Assembly: GCF_007922615.2 (NCBI RefSeq)
Contig: NZ_CP042301.2
Location: 868,001-932,000, forward strand
DNA: 64,000 nucleotides
Direction: 5' to 3'
Origin: Nitratireductor mangrovi
GTDB lineage: Bacteria > Pseudomonadota > Alphaproteobacteria > Rhizobiales > Rhizobiaceae
Position 1 is the stretch's first letter. The number at the start of each line of letters is the position of its first letter. Under the pieces are notes generated by a model. That model had not been told where the DNA came from. It made no database searches and saw only the letters and a list, made by a program, of their open reading frames with translations. This document shows positions 33,103 through 42,981 of the stretch, one piece after another. A program made the position numbers and the translations under genes.

Positions 33103-35868
33103 TCAGAAAAAGCCCTTGCGCTGCCACCAGCCGGATTTGCGCGGTTTTTCCTCGGTCGGCGTCGGCTCCTCACTCGCGACCGTCGACGTCACGACCGGCT
33201 CGGCAGTGACCGCCGCTTCGGTCTCGGCAGGCGCGTCGGTCACCACCGGTTCGTCTTGAGCGGTAGCTTCGACCGCCTGGTCGGCTTCCACAACTGCTTC
33301 CGCCTTTGCCTCGGCCGGCTTCTTGCGCCGCGAACGGCTTTTCGCGGGTTTGGGCTTTTCGGCCTTCGGCGCAACGTCTGCGGCCTCGACAGGCTCATCC
33401 GGGCCGGCCGCTTCAGCGACTTCAGTGACGACATCCAACTGCGTTTCGTCGGCGGTCTCGGCGTTGTCGGTCGGCTCCGCCGAGATCACCGCTTCGTGGT
33501 CCGATGAATCCACCGCTGCGGCTTCGCCGTCGCGGTCACGCCGGCTTCTGCGTCCGCCGCGCTTGCCGCGCCGGCGCTTCTTGCGGTCCTGGCCGTCATC
33601 GTCACTGTCGGAACGACTTTCCGCTTCTGCGTCGTCTTCTTCAGCGGCGTCCGCCTCCCGGTCCTCCGGGATCGCCTCGCCTTCGGCGTCGCGGTCGCGC
33701 CCGCCACGCCTTCTGCGCCGGCGGCGCTTCTTGCGGGAGCGACCATCGTCCTGCTCGTCACCGTCTTCGGTCTCCGCACTGGCTTGATCGGCGAGTTCTT
33801 CGCTCTCTTCAATCTCCGCCGACACACCGATCGGCGAAAGGGCCTGTATGTCGACCGGGCGCTCCACTGGAGCGCCCTTCGAGATCAGGTAATGCTGTAT
33901 GCCAATGTTTTCATCGGCTTCGATCGCGATCGTAAGCCCGAACCGCTCCTCGAGGTCGGCAAGGTTGGCGCGCTTGTGATTGAGCACGTAGAGCGCCGTC
34001 GCCACCGGGGTGCGCACGGTGATGTGATGCCGCGCATCCTTGAGCAGAAACTCCTCGATGGCGCGAACGACATGCAGTGCGACGGAGGAATCGGAGCGCA
34101 CATGGCCGGTACCGCCGCAGTGCGGGCAGGGCTTCATGGTCGATTCCAGCACACTTGCGCGGATGCGCTGGCGTGACATCTCCAGAAGGCCGAAATGCGA
34201 AATGCGTCCAACCTGGATGCGGGCCCGGTCGTGCTTGAGGTGATCCTTGAGACGCTTCTCGACGGCGCGATTGTTGCGCTTCTCCTCCATGTCGATGAAG
34301 TCGATGACGATTAGGCCCGCCAGATCGCGCAGCCGCAGCTGCCGCGCGATTTCCTCGGCGGCCTCCAGATTGGTCTGGAGCGCAGTGTCCTCGATCGAGT
34401 GCTCCTTGGTCGAGCGGCCCGAATTGACGTCGATGGAAACCAGCGCCTCGGTCTGGTTGATGATGATGTACCCGCCGGACTTCAGCGTCACCTGCGGTTG
34501 CAGCATCTTGTCGAGTTGCGCCTCGACGCCGTGGCGCACGAAGATCGGCACCACGTCACGGTAAGGCTGGACGGCCTTCGCATGGCTGGGCATCAGCATG
34601 CGCATGAAGTCCTTGGCTTCACGATAGCCGTCGTCGCCGGAAACGAGGATCTCGTCGATTTCCTTGTTGTAGAGATCGCGTACCGAGCGTTTGATCAGGC
34701 TGCCTTCTTCATAGACTAGCGTCGGCGCCGTCGATTCGAGCGTCAGGGTTCGGACGTTCTCCCAAAGCCTCATCAGATATTCGTAGTCGCGCTTGATCTC
34801 GGCCTTGGTCCGGTTGGCGCCTGCCGTTCGCAAGATCACGCCCATGCCTTGCGGCACGTCGAGATGCTTGACCACGTCCTTGAGCCGCTTGCGATCTTGT
34901 GCGCTGGTGATCTTGCGCGAGATGCCGCCACCACGCGCGGTGTTGGGCATCAGGACCGAATAGCGTCCGGCCAGCGACAGATAGGTCGTCAGCGCGGCGC
35001 CCTTGTTGCCACGCTCCTCCTTGACCACCTGCACCAGCAGGATCTGACGCCGCTTGATGACTTCCTGTATCTTGTACTGCTTGCGCACCACGCGGCGCCG
35101 GCTCGGCAGTTCCTCCAGCGCATCTTCCGCGCCGACCGATTCGACTTCGCCATCGGCGTCGTCGCCGTTTTCGGCACCTTCGTCGTCGCTGCCCTGACGA
35201 CCGCGGCTGCCACGGTCACGTCCACGCGGCTTGATGTCGTCCGCCTCCTTGCCGGCCTCGGAGAGGGACTCTTCCGCTGCAGGCACGGTGTCGGCAAGCT
35301 CCTCCGAAACGACATCGGCGTCGGTGCGGGCCGGCATCGCCGGGCCCTTGTCTTCATTGGCGTCGCCGTCAGCCTCGACTTGATCGACCGCGCTCACTTC
35401 GTCTGGCGCGTTGTCTTCCGATTCCTCGTCGCTTTCCTCGGCCGCGGCTTCAGAGGCCGACGTTTCCGAGCGGGCTTCACGGTCGCCGGGCTTGCTGCCC
35501 CGGCTGCGCCCGCGACGGCGGCGCTTGCCGCGCCCCCGCTCGCTGCGTTCCTCGCCGTCGTCGTCTTCATCCTCATCGGCGGCTTCGGCCTCGGCCTGAA
35601 GCAACGCCTGCCGATCGGCGACCGGGATTTGGTAATAGTCGGGGTGGATTTCGCTGAAGGCCAGGAAACCGTGCCGGTTGCCGCCATATTCGACGAACGC
35701 CGCCTGCAGCGACGGTTCGACGCGGGTCACACGGGCAAGGTAGATGTTTCCTTTGAGTTGTTTCTTGTCCTGGGACTCGAAATCGAATTCTTCAATCCTG
35801 TTGCCGCGCACCACGACGACGCGCGTTTCCTCCGGGTGGGAGGTGTCGATAAGCATCTTGTTGGGCAT
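33103..35868 (-). CDS. rne: Ribonuclease E (Rne/Rng family)
   Basis: 921 residues. Order: N-terminal RNase H-like segment and S1 domain (NIYLARVTRVEPSLQAAFVEYG), interrupted at about residues 92-260 by a highly charged acidic/arginine-rich insertion and resuming at IKRRQILLVQVVKEERGNKG. Then come the 5' sensor region, the DNase I-like catalytic domain with metal-binding aspartates in VSIDVNSGR and VIDFIDM, the Zn-link CPHCGGTGH, and a long disordered C-terminus ending in a Trp-Trp-Gln-Arg-Lys motif that would scaffold the degradosome. It initiates mRNA decay and rRNA/tRNA processing. ATG 35868 follows GGAG; the frame open to 36030 lacks homology. Confidence 0.97.
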   Translation of the reverse strand: MPNKMLIDTSHPEETRVVVVRGNRIEEFDFESQDKKQLKGNIYLARVTRVEPSLQAAFVEYGGNRHGFLAFSEIHPDYYQIPVADRQALLQAEAEAADEDEDDDGEERSERGRGKRRRRGRSRGSKPGDREARSETSASEAAAEESDEESEDNAPDEVSAVDQVEADGDANEDKGPAMPARTDADVVSEELADTVPAAEESLSEAGKEADDIKPRGRDRGSRGRQGSDDEGAENGDDADGEVESVGAEDALEELPSRRRVVRKQYKIQEVIKRRQILLVQVVKEERGNKGAALTTYLSLAGRYSVLMPNTARGGGISRKITSAQDRKRLKDVVKHLDVPQGMGVILRTAGANRTKAEIKRDYEYLMRLWENVRTLTLESTAPTLVYEEGSLIKRSVRDLYNKEIDEILVSGDDGYREAKDFMRMLMPSHAKAVQPYRDVVPIFVRHGVEAQLDKMLQPQVTLKSGGYIIINQTEALVSIDVNSGRSTKEHSIEDTALQTNLEAAEEIARQLRLRDLAGLIVIDFIDMEEKRNNRAVEKRLKDHLKHDRARIQVGRISHFGLLEMSRQRIRASVLESTMKPCPHCGGTGHVRSDSSVALHVVRAIEEFLLKDARHHITVRTPVATALYVLNHKRANLADLEERFGLTIAIEADENIGIQHYLISKGAPVERPVDIQALSPIGVSAEIEESEELADQASAETEDGDEQDDGRSRKKRRRRRRRGGRDRDAEGEAIPEDREADAAEEDDAEAESRSDSDDDGQDRKKRRRGKRGGRRSRRDRDGEAAAVDSSDHEAVISAEPTDNAETADETQLDVVTEVAEAAGPDEPVEAADVAPKAEKPKPAKSRSRRKKPAEAKAEAVVEADQAVEATAQDEPVVTDAPAETEAAVTAEPVVTSTVASEEPTPTEEKPRKSGWWQRKGFF

Positions 35869-36462
35869 TATGGAAGTTCTCCCCGGCAGCGCAGCCCGCC
35901 GGCGGTCGCTGCAAAGCAGGCCGCACGGGTTTTGTCGGGAACGCAGTGCCGGAACATTTGTCCGCAGGCCGGGGCGTCCGCGTCGGCGAGTGCCGGCCCG
36001 CAGCCGCAACGGCGCGGGACAATCCGGCATTTGACCTCGGGGCGCAGATGGCCATTACAAAGCCTTTGGAACCGTTACAGACGAAGCCCGGCATCGCCGG
36101 ACCAGCTTTTTGCTCATGAAGAGCCGGCGCGGAGCTTTGAGGACCGGCCGTTTTCTTACGCAAAGGCGTTCCGTTGTCAGGGATGCCTTGACGAAATTCT
36201 GTCGGGCCACCGGCGCGCCGAATCTCTGGCCGTCGCGCTACGTCGCTTCACCTCTGTCGAAGGTGCGGCAGGACGCGTTTCGGGCATTGAAGTGACCCTG
36301 CGACGCTTTTATGATTTGACTGCGTCGATGGCAACCCCGATTCCGATGCCGGCAAAACGGTGCCCGGTAGACTGCATGCGCCGCAAGGCTCGGTTAACCA
36401 TCGCATTATACGATCCGTTAACTTCTTGATTCCCGACGACACATCGCAGGCAGCCGAACTGG
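35869..36462. other. 594-base gene-free divergent region between rne and amidase genes
   Basis: No ORF with coding character is visible. It must contain the rne promoter and a probably long leader (a TATAAT on the minus strand around 36404-36409 would give a leader of over 500 bases, recalling RNase E autoregulation), and the amidase promoter. TTAACC (36394-36399) and GTTAAC (36417-36422) resemble CtrA half-sites and GATTC at 36428-36432 is a CcrM-type GANTC site. These are only suggestive. Confidence 0.5.
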
Positions 36463-37743
36463 ATGCAGAAAAACGCGCATTGCCGACGAAAAGGCCAATT
36501 AACGCAGTTGTTTCAGAGGCTTGCGGCTTGTTTCCTGGTGGTCTTGCCGTTTCTGATGCTGATCGGTGTCAGCGATCCCGTGTTGGCGGCGCCCGAAGGC
36601 GAGGAAGCGGCCCTTCGCGCCCACTCCTATCGAATGGCCGGCGACGCCAATCGCATGCGCGTGGTAATCGAGTTCGACCGCGAGCCGCCGCTGAAATGGT
36701 TCCTGCTGAGGGGGCCGCATCGCCTCGTGCTCGACCTTCCCGATACCGTCTTCGGTTTTGATTCGGATGCGCTGGATCCGCGTGGCCTGATCACGAAAGT
36801 TCGCTACGGCAAGTTGGGAGAGGGGCATTCCCGGGTCATCTTGGCGAGCGATGGCCCGTTCGTTGTGGAAAAGCTCGCTCTGCTGGAGAATGAGACATCG
36901 CCGGGTTATCGCATGGTGCTCGACCTTGTCTCCGGGTCGGAACGCCAGTTCGAAGAAGCGCTCGCCGACCAGGCCCAGATCACCGGCTCGACGACCATTG
37001 CCGGGGATAAACGTGACAGGCTCGCCGCGACGCAGCGAGTGGAGGAGGGTGGACCCTTCACAGTGGTCATCGATCCTGGCCACGGCGGCATCGATGGCGG
37101 CGCCGAGGGCGCCAACGGAACGGTCGAGAAAGAGCTGACGCTGTCTTTTGCCCGCGAATTGCGCAAGGCGCTGGAGGCTAAGGGCGGCTACGAAGTGATC
37201 ATGACCCGCGACGAGGACGTCTTCCTGCGTCTCGACGAACGGGTCAGAATCGCCAGGCAGCATGAAGCAGATCTGTTCATCTCGGTCCATGCCGACACGA
37301 TCCGCTACCGATCGATCCGCGGTGCAACTGTCTACACGATCTCCGAGAAGGCTTCCGATGAGGTTGCTCGCGCGGCCGCCGAGCGCGAGAACGAGTCGGA
37401 TTCGCTCGCCGGCGTCGAAGTTGCCGAGGAGAATCGCGAGGTGGCCGGGATCCTCGCCGACCTCGTGCGGCGCGAGACCCACGGGTTTTCGGTGAGCTTT
37501 GCGCGTTCGCTCGTGTCGGAGTTTTCCGAGACCATCGAATTGATCAAGAATCCTCACCGTTCTGCCGGATTCCGCGTACTCCGGGCGCCGGATGTGCCTT
37601 CGGTGCTCGTTGAACTCGGCTATTTGTCCAATCCCGAGGATGAAGCCCTGATGCTCGACGGAGATTGGCGCAAGAAAGCGGTGACCAGCATTGTCGAGGC
37701 GGTCGGCGGGTTTGCAGCCGCGACCGGCAAGCTGCGCGGATGA
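36463..37743 (+). CDS. amiC: N-acetylmuramoyl-L-alanine amidase with AMIN domain
   Basis: 426 residues: signal peptide (about 17-43, LAACFLVVLPFLMLIGV), AMIN domain (about 50-160, peptidoglycan/septal targeting) and an Amidase_3 catalytic domain with zinc ligands in VVIDPGHGGIDGGA (His), EKELTLSFA (Glu) and ISVHADT (His), and the catalytic glutamate in VLVELGYLSN. It cleaves the amide between MurNAc and the stem peptide in the periplasm during daughter-cell separation. It precedes the PBP1A gene by about 140 bases on the same strand, as in many alphaproteobacteria. Confidence 0.95.
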   Translation: MQKNAHCRRKGQLTQLFQRLAACFLVVLPFLMLIGVSDPVLAAPEGEEAALRAHSYRMAGDANRMRVVIEFDREPPLKWFLLRGPHRLVLDLPDTVFGFDSDALDPRGLITKVRYGKLGEGHSRVILASDGPFVVEKLALLENETSPGYRMVLDLVSGSERQFEEALADQAQITGSTTIAGDKRDRLAATQRVEEGGPFTVVIDPGHGGIDGGAEGANGTVEKELTLSFARELRKALEAKGGYEVIMTRDEDVFLRLDERVRIARQHEADLFISVHADTIRYRSIRGATVYTISEKASDEVARAAAERENESDSLAGVEVAEENREVAGILADLVRRETHGFSVSFARSLVSEFSETIELIKNPHRSAGFRVLRAPDVPSVLVELGYLSNPEDEALMLDGDWRKKAVTSIVEAVGGFAAATGKLRG

Positions 37744-37885
37744 TGGGGGTCCGGGCATGCGGACGATTTTCGCCGCATTTTGCCCACAAGCGAGGGGCAA
37801 AAGAGGTTATCTCACCTCGACAATTCGCGCTTGGCGGGGGTGATTTGGCGGTCCTGACAGGGGACATCTGCGGACTGGAGCAGGG

Positions 37886-40345
37886 ATGATACGTCTTATC
37901 GGGTATTTCTTCGGCGTCGGCATCATGCTCGCCCTTCTCGTGGCGGCGGGCATTGCCGTCTATATCAGCGATCTGACCAAGGATCTGCCCGACTACGAAG
38001 TGCTGGCGAAATATGAGCCGCCGGTAACGACCCGCGTCCACGCGGCGGATGGCTCGCTTATGGGAGAATTCGCGCGCGAACGCCGGCTGTACCTGCCGAT
38101 TCAGGCGGTGCCGGATCGGGTCAAGGCGGCGTTTCTGTCGGCCGAGGACAAGAACTTCTACACCCATCCCGGGATCGACGTTGTCGGCCTGACCCGTGCG
38201 ATCATCACCAACCTCCAGAACATGGGCAGCGGTCGCCGGCCGGTGGGCGCGTCAACGATCACGCAGCAGGTCGCCAAGAACTTCCTTTTGTCCTCACGCC
38301 AGACCTATGACCGCAAGATCCGCGAGATGATCCTGGCTTTCCGCATCGAGCAGGCCTACTCCAAGGATCGCATCTTCGAACTCTACCTCAACGAGATTTT
38401 CTTCGGCCTTGGCGCATACGGCGTCGCCGGTGCTGCGCTGACCTATTTCGACAAGTCGGTCAACGAATTGACCGTCGCCGACGCCGCCTATCTGGCCGCC
38501 CTGCCGAAAGGCCCGTCAAACTACCATCCTTTCAAGCACACGGAGCGTGCGATCGAGCGTCGCAATTGGGTCATCGACCAGATGATCGAGAACGGCTACG
38601 TCTCGCAATCGGAAGGGGAAAAGGCCAAGGCCTCCGGCCTCAACGTCACCCCGCGGCGCGGCGGCACTTACCTTTTCGCAGGCGAGTATTTCACCGAGGA
38701 GGTGCGGCGCGAGATTATCGACCGCTACGGCCAGAATGCCCTTTACGAGGGTGGCCTGTCGGTGCGCACGACCCTTGACCCGAAGCTTCAGGTTCTGGCG
38801 CGCAAGGCGCTGCAGCACGGGCTGATACGCTACGACACCCTGCGCGGATACCGTGGCCCGGTGACCAGGATCGACGCTTCCGGCGATTGGGGAATTCCGC
38901 TGGCCGAGGTCGAAAGCCTCAACGATGTGCCGGAATGGAAAGTCGCGGTGGTGCTGTCGGCCAGCGAGAACGGGCTGGAGGTCGGACTGAAGCCGGCGCG
39001 CGAAGTGTCCGGTGACGTGGGACCGGATCGCGAACGTGTCACTGTACCGCTCGACAATATGAAATGGGCCATGCGTCACGTCGTCGACGGCAAGCGGCTG
39101 AAGGCGGACACGCCAGCCGATGTCGTCTCGCCCGGCGACGTGGTCTTTGTCGAGAAGGTCGAAGCGACGGAAGAGGACAGTGGCGGCTGGACCCTGCGCC
39201 AGGTACCGGAAATCGGTGGAGCTCTGGTCGCCATGGACCCGCATACCGGCCGCGTGCTGGCGATGGCCGGCGGGTTTTCCTTCTCGGAATCCGAATTCAA
39301 CCGCGCGACACAGGCCTACCGGCAGCCCGGTTCTTCGTTCAAGCCGTTCGTCTACGCGGCCGCACTCGACAATGGCTACACGCCGGCGTCGGTCGTTCTC
39401 GATGCACCGATTACTATAACGATCGGCAACGAGGTCTGGTCCCCGAAGAACTACGGCGGCAAGTCCGCAGGGCCTTCCACGTTGCGCGCCGGCATCGAGC
39501 GTTCGCGAAACCTGATGACCGTCCGTCTCGCCAACGACATGGGGATGCCACTGGTCGCCGAGTATGCCGAGCGGTTCGGCGTCTACGACAAGATGGCGCC
39601 ACACATCGCCATGTCGCTCGGCTCGGGCGAAACGACGGTCATGCGCATGGTGTCGGCTTACTCGGTCTTCGCCAATGGCGGCCGCCAGATCCAGCCGACG
39701 CTGATTGACCGTATCCAGGACCGCTACGGCGAGACCGTGTACAAGCATGACGACCGCCGCTGCGAGGGCTGTAATGCCGACGAGTGGCGTGGCCAGGCGG
39801 AGCCGGAACTTGTCGACGATTCCGAGCAGGTTCTCGATCCGATGACCGCTTACCAGATCACCTCGATGATGCAGGGTGTGGTCCAGCGGGGCACCGCGGT
39901 CACCCTTTCGGAACTCGGCCGTCCGATCGCCGGCAAGACCGGGACGACCAATGACGAAAAGGACGCCTGGTTTGTCGGTTTCACGCCCGACATCGTTGTT
40001 GGCGTCTTCATGGGATATGACCAGCCGAAGCCGATGGGCAAGGGATCGACGGGCGGCGGGCTTGCCGCGCCGATCTTCAAGGAATTCATGGCCGCAGCCC
40101 TCAAGGACATGCGCCCGGTCGATTTCCAGACACCGGAGGGCATGAAGGTAATCGCCATCAACCGCAAGACCGGTATGCGTGCGGCCGAAGGCGGTGGCGG
40201 CGTGATCATGGAGGCGTTCAAGCCCGGCACCGGCCCCGCCGACACCTATTCGATCATCGGCGGCGATTTCGGCGTGCCGGAAGCCGCCGCCATTTCGCCC
40301 TCGGCAAGCCGCGCCATCTCCTCCGGCGGCGGCGGCCTCTACTGA
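37886..40345 (+). CDS. Penicillin-binding protein 1A (bifunctional transglycosylase/transpeptidase)
   Basis: 819 residues: N-terminal membrane anchor, glycosyltransferase family 51 domain (SAEDKNFYTHPGIDVVG, RRPVGASTITQQVAKN, KDRIFELYLNEIFFG), an OB-like linker, and a class A transpeptidase domain with the nucleophile motif SSFK (RQPGSSFKPFVYA), SRN (ERSRNLMTV) and KTGTT. It polymerises and cross-links peptidoglycan at the inner membrane. A CEGC pair near residue 629 (in the stretch RRCEGC) is characteristic of this subfamily. GGAGCAGGG precedes the ATG. Confidence 0.96.
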   Translation: MIRLIGYFFGVGIMLALLVAAGIAVYISDLTKDLPDYEVLAKYEPPVTTRVHAADGSLMGEFARERRLYLPIQAVPDRVKAAFLSAEDKNFYTHPGIDVVGLTRAIITNLQNMGSGRRPVGASTITQQVAKNFLLSSRQTYDRKIREMILAFRIEQAYSKDRIFELYLNEIFFGLGAYGVAGAALTYFDKSVNELTVADAAYLAALPKGPSNYHPFKHTERAIERRNWVIDQMIENGYVSQSEGEKAKASGLNVTPRRGGTYLFAGEYFTEEVRREIIDRYGQNALYEGGLSVRTTLDPKLQVLARKALQHGLIRYDTLRGYRGPVTRIDASGDWGIPLAEVESLNDVPEWKVAVVLSASENGLEVGLKPAREVSGDVGPDRERVTVPLDNMKWAMRHVVDGKRLKADTPADVVSPGDVVFVEKVEATEEDSGGWTLRQVPEIGGALVAMDPHTGRVLAMAGGFSFSESEFNRATQAYRQPGSSFKPFVYAAALDNGYTPASVVLDAPITITIGNEVWSPKNYGGKSAGPSTLRAGIERSRNLMTVRLANDMGMPLVAEYAERFGVYDKMAPHIAMSLGSGETTVMRMVSAYSVFANGGRQIQPTLIDRIQDRYGETVYKHDDRRCEGCNADEWRGQAEPELVDDSEQVLDPMTAYQITSMMQGVVQRGTAVTLSELGRPIAGKTGTTNDEKDAWFVGFTPDIVVGVFMGYDQPKPMGKGSTGGGLAAPIFKEFMAAALKDMRPVDFQTPEGMKVIAINRKTGMRAAEGGGGVIMEAFKPGTGPADTYSIIGGDFGVPEAAAISPSASRAISSGGGGLY

Positions 40346-40453
40346 CCTGATCTGTCGCTTGCGAGCGTGCCGCCACGGCCTTTACAGGCTCGGGGCAGCT
40401 CAATATGGTCCGCCGCGAATCCGAGCTTCAACCCGAAGAGCAGGTGAACTGCC

Positions 40454-41585
40454 ATGCGTGCTGAAACCCAGTCACTTGTCGACGAGATCAAGCAGGCCAT
40501 AAGCCTGCTGAGGAGGCATCTTTGACTGGGATCAGGCTCTGAAGCGTCTGGACTATCTCAACGCGCGCGCGGAAGACGGCGACCTGTGGAATGATCCCCA
40601 GCAAGCCCAGGAACTGATGCGCGAGCGTCAGACGCTGGAAGATTCCATCACTGCCATAAATCGCATGAACGCGAACCTCGATGACGGCATCGCGTTGATA
40701 GAACTTGGCGAGGAGGAAGGCGATAATGACGTCGTGGCCGAGGCCGAGGCATCGATCCGCGCGCTGAAATCCGAACTGGCGGACCGCCAGATCGATACGC
40801 TTCTGTCGGGCGAGGCGGACGCCAACGATGCCTATGTCGAGGTACATGCCGGTGCCGGCGGTACCGAAAGCCAAGACTGGGCCGAGATGCTCCTGCGCAT
40901 GTACACCCGCTGGGCCGAGCGCCGGCGCTTCAAGGTCGAGGTGCTCGAGGTCCACGACGGCGAGGAGGCCGGGATCAAGTCGGCGACGATCTTGGTCAAG
41001 GGCCACAACGCCTATGGCTGGCTCAAGACGGAGTCCGGGGTCCATCGGCTGGTGCGGATATCGCCCTACGACAGCAATGCGCGCCGCCACACCTCCTTTG
41101 CCAGCGTATGGGTCTACCCGGTGATCGACGATTCGATTGAGATCGAGGTCGCCGAGTCCGACGTTCGTATCGACACCTACCGCGCTTCGGGAGCCGGCGG
41201 TCAGCACATCAACACGACGGACTCGGCCGTGCGCATCACCCATATACCGTCAGGCATTGTCGTGCAGTGCCAGGCGGAACGCTCCCAGCACAAGAACCGG
41301 GCCAAGGCTTGGGACATGCTGCGCGCCCGTCTGTACGAGGAAGAGTTGAAGAAGCGCGAGGAGGCGGCCAGTGCGACCGAAGCCTCCAAGACCGACATCG
41401 GCTGGGGCCACCAGATACGCTCCTACGTGTTGCAGCCCTACCAGTTGGTGAAGGACCTGCGTACCGGTGTCGAGAACACCAGTCCGCAAGACGTGCTGTC
41501 TGGCGATCTCGACGGTTTCATGAAGGCCTCACTGTCGCAACGTGTGCATGGCGGCGAGGCGGCCGAAGTCCCCGACATCGAGTAG
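40454..41585 (+). CDS. prfB: Peptide chain release factor 2, expressed by programmed +1 frameshift
   Basis: Two overlapping frames encode one protein of about 376 residues. Translation starts at ATG 40454 ([16 protein letters not shown]), reaches CTT TGA at 40520-40525 and must shift +1 so that GAC (40524) is read, giving [14 protein letters not shown] onward. RF2 features are [13 protein letters not shown] (the SPF-type anticodon-like tripeptide, Tyr in place of Phe) and the catalytic [12 protein letters not shown]2 terminates at UGA and UAA. The full gene is therefore 40454-41585; the frame starting at 40617 is only its 3' part. The M23 gene is convergent. Confidence 0.97.
40511..40526 (+). 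promoter_or_regulatory. prfB programmed +1 frameshift site
   Basis: AGGAGG CAT CTT TGA C: an internal Shine-Dalgarno-like hexamer (40511-40516) three bases before the CTT slippery codon, followed by the in-frame UGA whose next base is C. This is the classical autoregulatory element: low RF2 slows UGA termination, favouring the shift and more RF2. Confidence 0.97.
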
Positions 41586-41613
41586 CTGGCCGTTACTTCG
41601 CGGCGGCGCGCGG

Positions 41614-42897
41614 CTATAGGAAGCGCAGGAGCTTCTTGCCGGCCTTGAGCAGGCGGACCGGATTGATAGCGCTGCCGTTGCGACGCACCTCGTAGTGCAG
41701 ATGCGGGCCGGTCGAGCGGCCGGAACTGCCAACCTTGCCGATCACGGTGCCGCTTGCGATGTGCTGGCCCTCGCTGACGCTGATCCGACTCAAATGGGCA
41801 TAGCGGGTCGTCAAGCCCTTACCGTGGTCGATTTCGACCATGCGGCCATAACCGCCGTTCCAGCCCGCCTTGATCACGACGCCGGCGCCGGCGGAACGGA
41901 CCGGCGAACCCGAGCGAGCCCGGAAATCCATGCCGCTGTGGTGGGCAGGACGACCGAGCAGCGGATCGCGTCGCATGCCGAAACCGCTCGAAACCGGTCG
42001 GCCAGGAACCGGGTTGGCGACCGGGAGGCGATTGGCCGCGGCCTTGACGGCGTCCAGGGCGGTGAGCGCTTCGTCGAGTTCCAGCACTTCCGTTTCGAAG
42101 GCCCGGGGGTCCTCAGCGGTCACCAAAGGTCCGCCGATATCCTTGGTGCCGTAGTCCGCGTCGATGGTCAAACCAGCCGACTTGATCACCTCTGCGATCG
42201 AATCGGCGGTCTGGTAGGCGTTTTCCGTCAGACTGCGAAGTTGCGATATCTGTCGGTTTTCGATCAGCCTCAGAGACTTGTTGATCTGCACAAACAACCG
42301 GTCCGCCTGGTCGGCTGCGGAACCGGTGGCCCGGAAGGCGCCGAAGTCGCGAGCTCGTTTGCCATCCGATGCGGCGAAGCGCGACAGGGCTGCGACGGCC
42401 GCATGTCCAGTCCCGTCGGCGGCAAAACTGTTCAGCGCTGGAATCTCGGCGCGAAGATCAGGCCGCTCCTCCGGCCGTGGGGCCGTCTCCGGAAGACCGG
42501 AGGCGCGCTCCAGCAGGGGACGCAGCCTGCCGTCGCGTTCGGCCAGTTCGGCTTGGCGTCCGAGCAACTCGGCCACCTTGCTTTCCATCAGTTGCTGATC
42601 GAGCAACTGGCGGCTTGTGATGCGGTCAACCTGCGCGCGCAGCGCCGAAATGCGGTCCTCGTAAGCCTGCTGCAAACGCGCTTGCCGAGCCACGGTTGCG
42701 CCTATCAGATCGTCGCGCAGCACAAGATAGGACGTTGCCAGCAGGTATCCGATGGCAAAGGCCGCCACTACCGATCCGGCAAGGGCGGCGACCCAGGGCC
42801 TGATCGTGAAATGCCGGATCTCGTCGCCGTGGGCGATGATCACCGTGTGCGGCTCGGTACGCTTGCCGAAGACGGGGGACGAACGGGGCTCTGTCAC
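41614..42897 (-). CDS. M23-family metallopeptidase (LytM/DipM-like, membrane-anchored)
   Basis: 427 residues: a short cytosolic N-terminus, one transmembrane segment (about 36-60, VAALAGSVVAAFAIGYLLAT), a coiled-coil stretch (about 75-150, rich in Leu, Gln, Arg and Glu), a linker, and a C-terminal LytM domain with zinc-site motifs HHSGMDF (His...Asp) and HLHYEV (HxH). A peptidoglycan endopeptidase or a degenerate activator of amidases; the metal residues are present so activity is expected. GTTAACCC in the upstream DNA resembles a CtrA half-site. Confidence 0.92.
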   Translation of the reverse strand: MTEPRSSPVFGKRTEPHTVIIAHGDEIRHFTIRPWVAALAGSVVAAFAIGYLLATSYLVLRDDLIGATVARQARLQQAYEDRISALRAQVDRITSRQLLDQQLMESKVAELLGRQAELAERDGRLRPLLERASGLPETAPRPEERPDLRAEIPALNSFAADGTGHAAVAALSRFAASDGKRARDFGAFRATGSAADQADRLFVQINKSLRLIENRQISQLRSLTENAYQTADSIAEVIKSAGLTIDADYGTKDIGGPLVTAEDPRAFETEVLELDEALTALDAVKAAANRLPVANPVPGRPVSSGFGMRRDPLLGRPAHHSGMDFRARSGSPVRSAGAGVVIKAGWNGGYGRMVEIDHGKGLTTRYAHLSRISVSEGQHIASGTVIGKVGSSGRSTGPHLHYEVRRNGSAINPVRLLKAGKKLLRFL

Positions 42898-42981
42898 TGA
42901 TACGTGTCCGCTTTGGCTTCAACTCTGCCGGCGAGTACACATTATTAGGGTTAACAAAGCTTTTCCGGCGGCGCTTAGGTG

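Noticed and set aside
36394..36422. CtrA binding site upstream of the amidase gene
   Set aside because: Two TTAAC-like half-sites occur but not at TTAA-N7-TTAA spacing; kept only as a remark in the region description.
34849..36429. A 526-codon plus-strand ORF opposite rne
   Set aside because: Low-complexity antisense of the charged RNase E insertion; no domain.
37778..37802. Hairpin TTTTGCCC-N9-GGGCAAAA between the amidase and PBP1A genes
   Set aside because: Arms match but no T-run follows on either strand and both genes go the same way, so neither terminator nor operator is supported.
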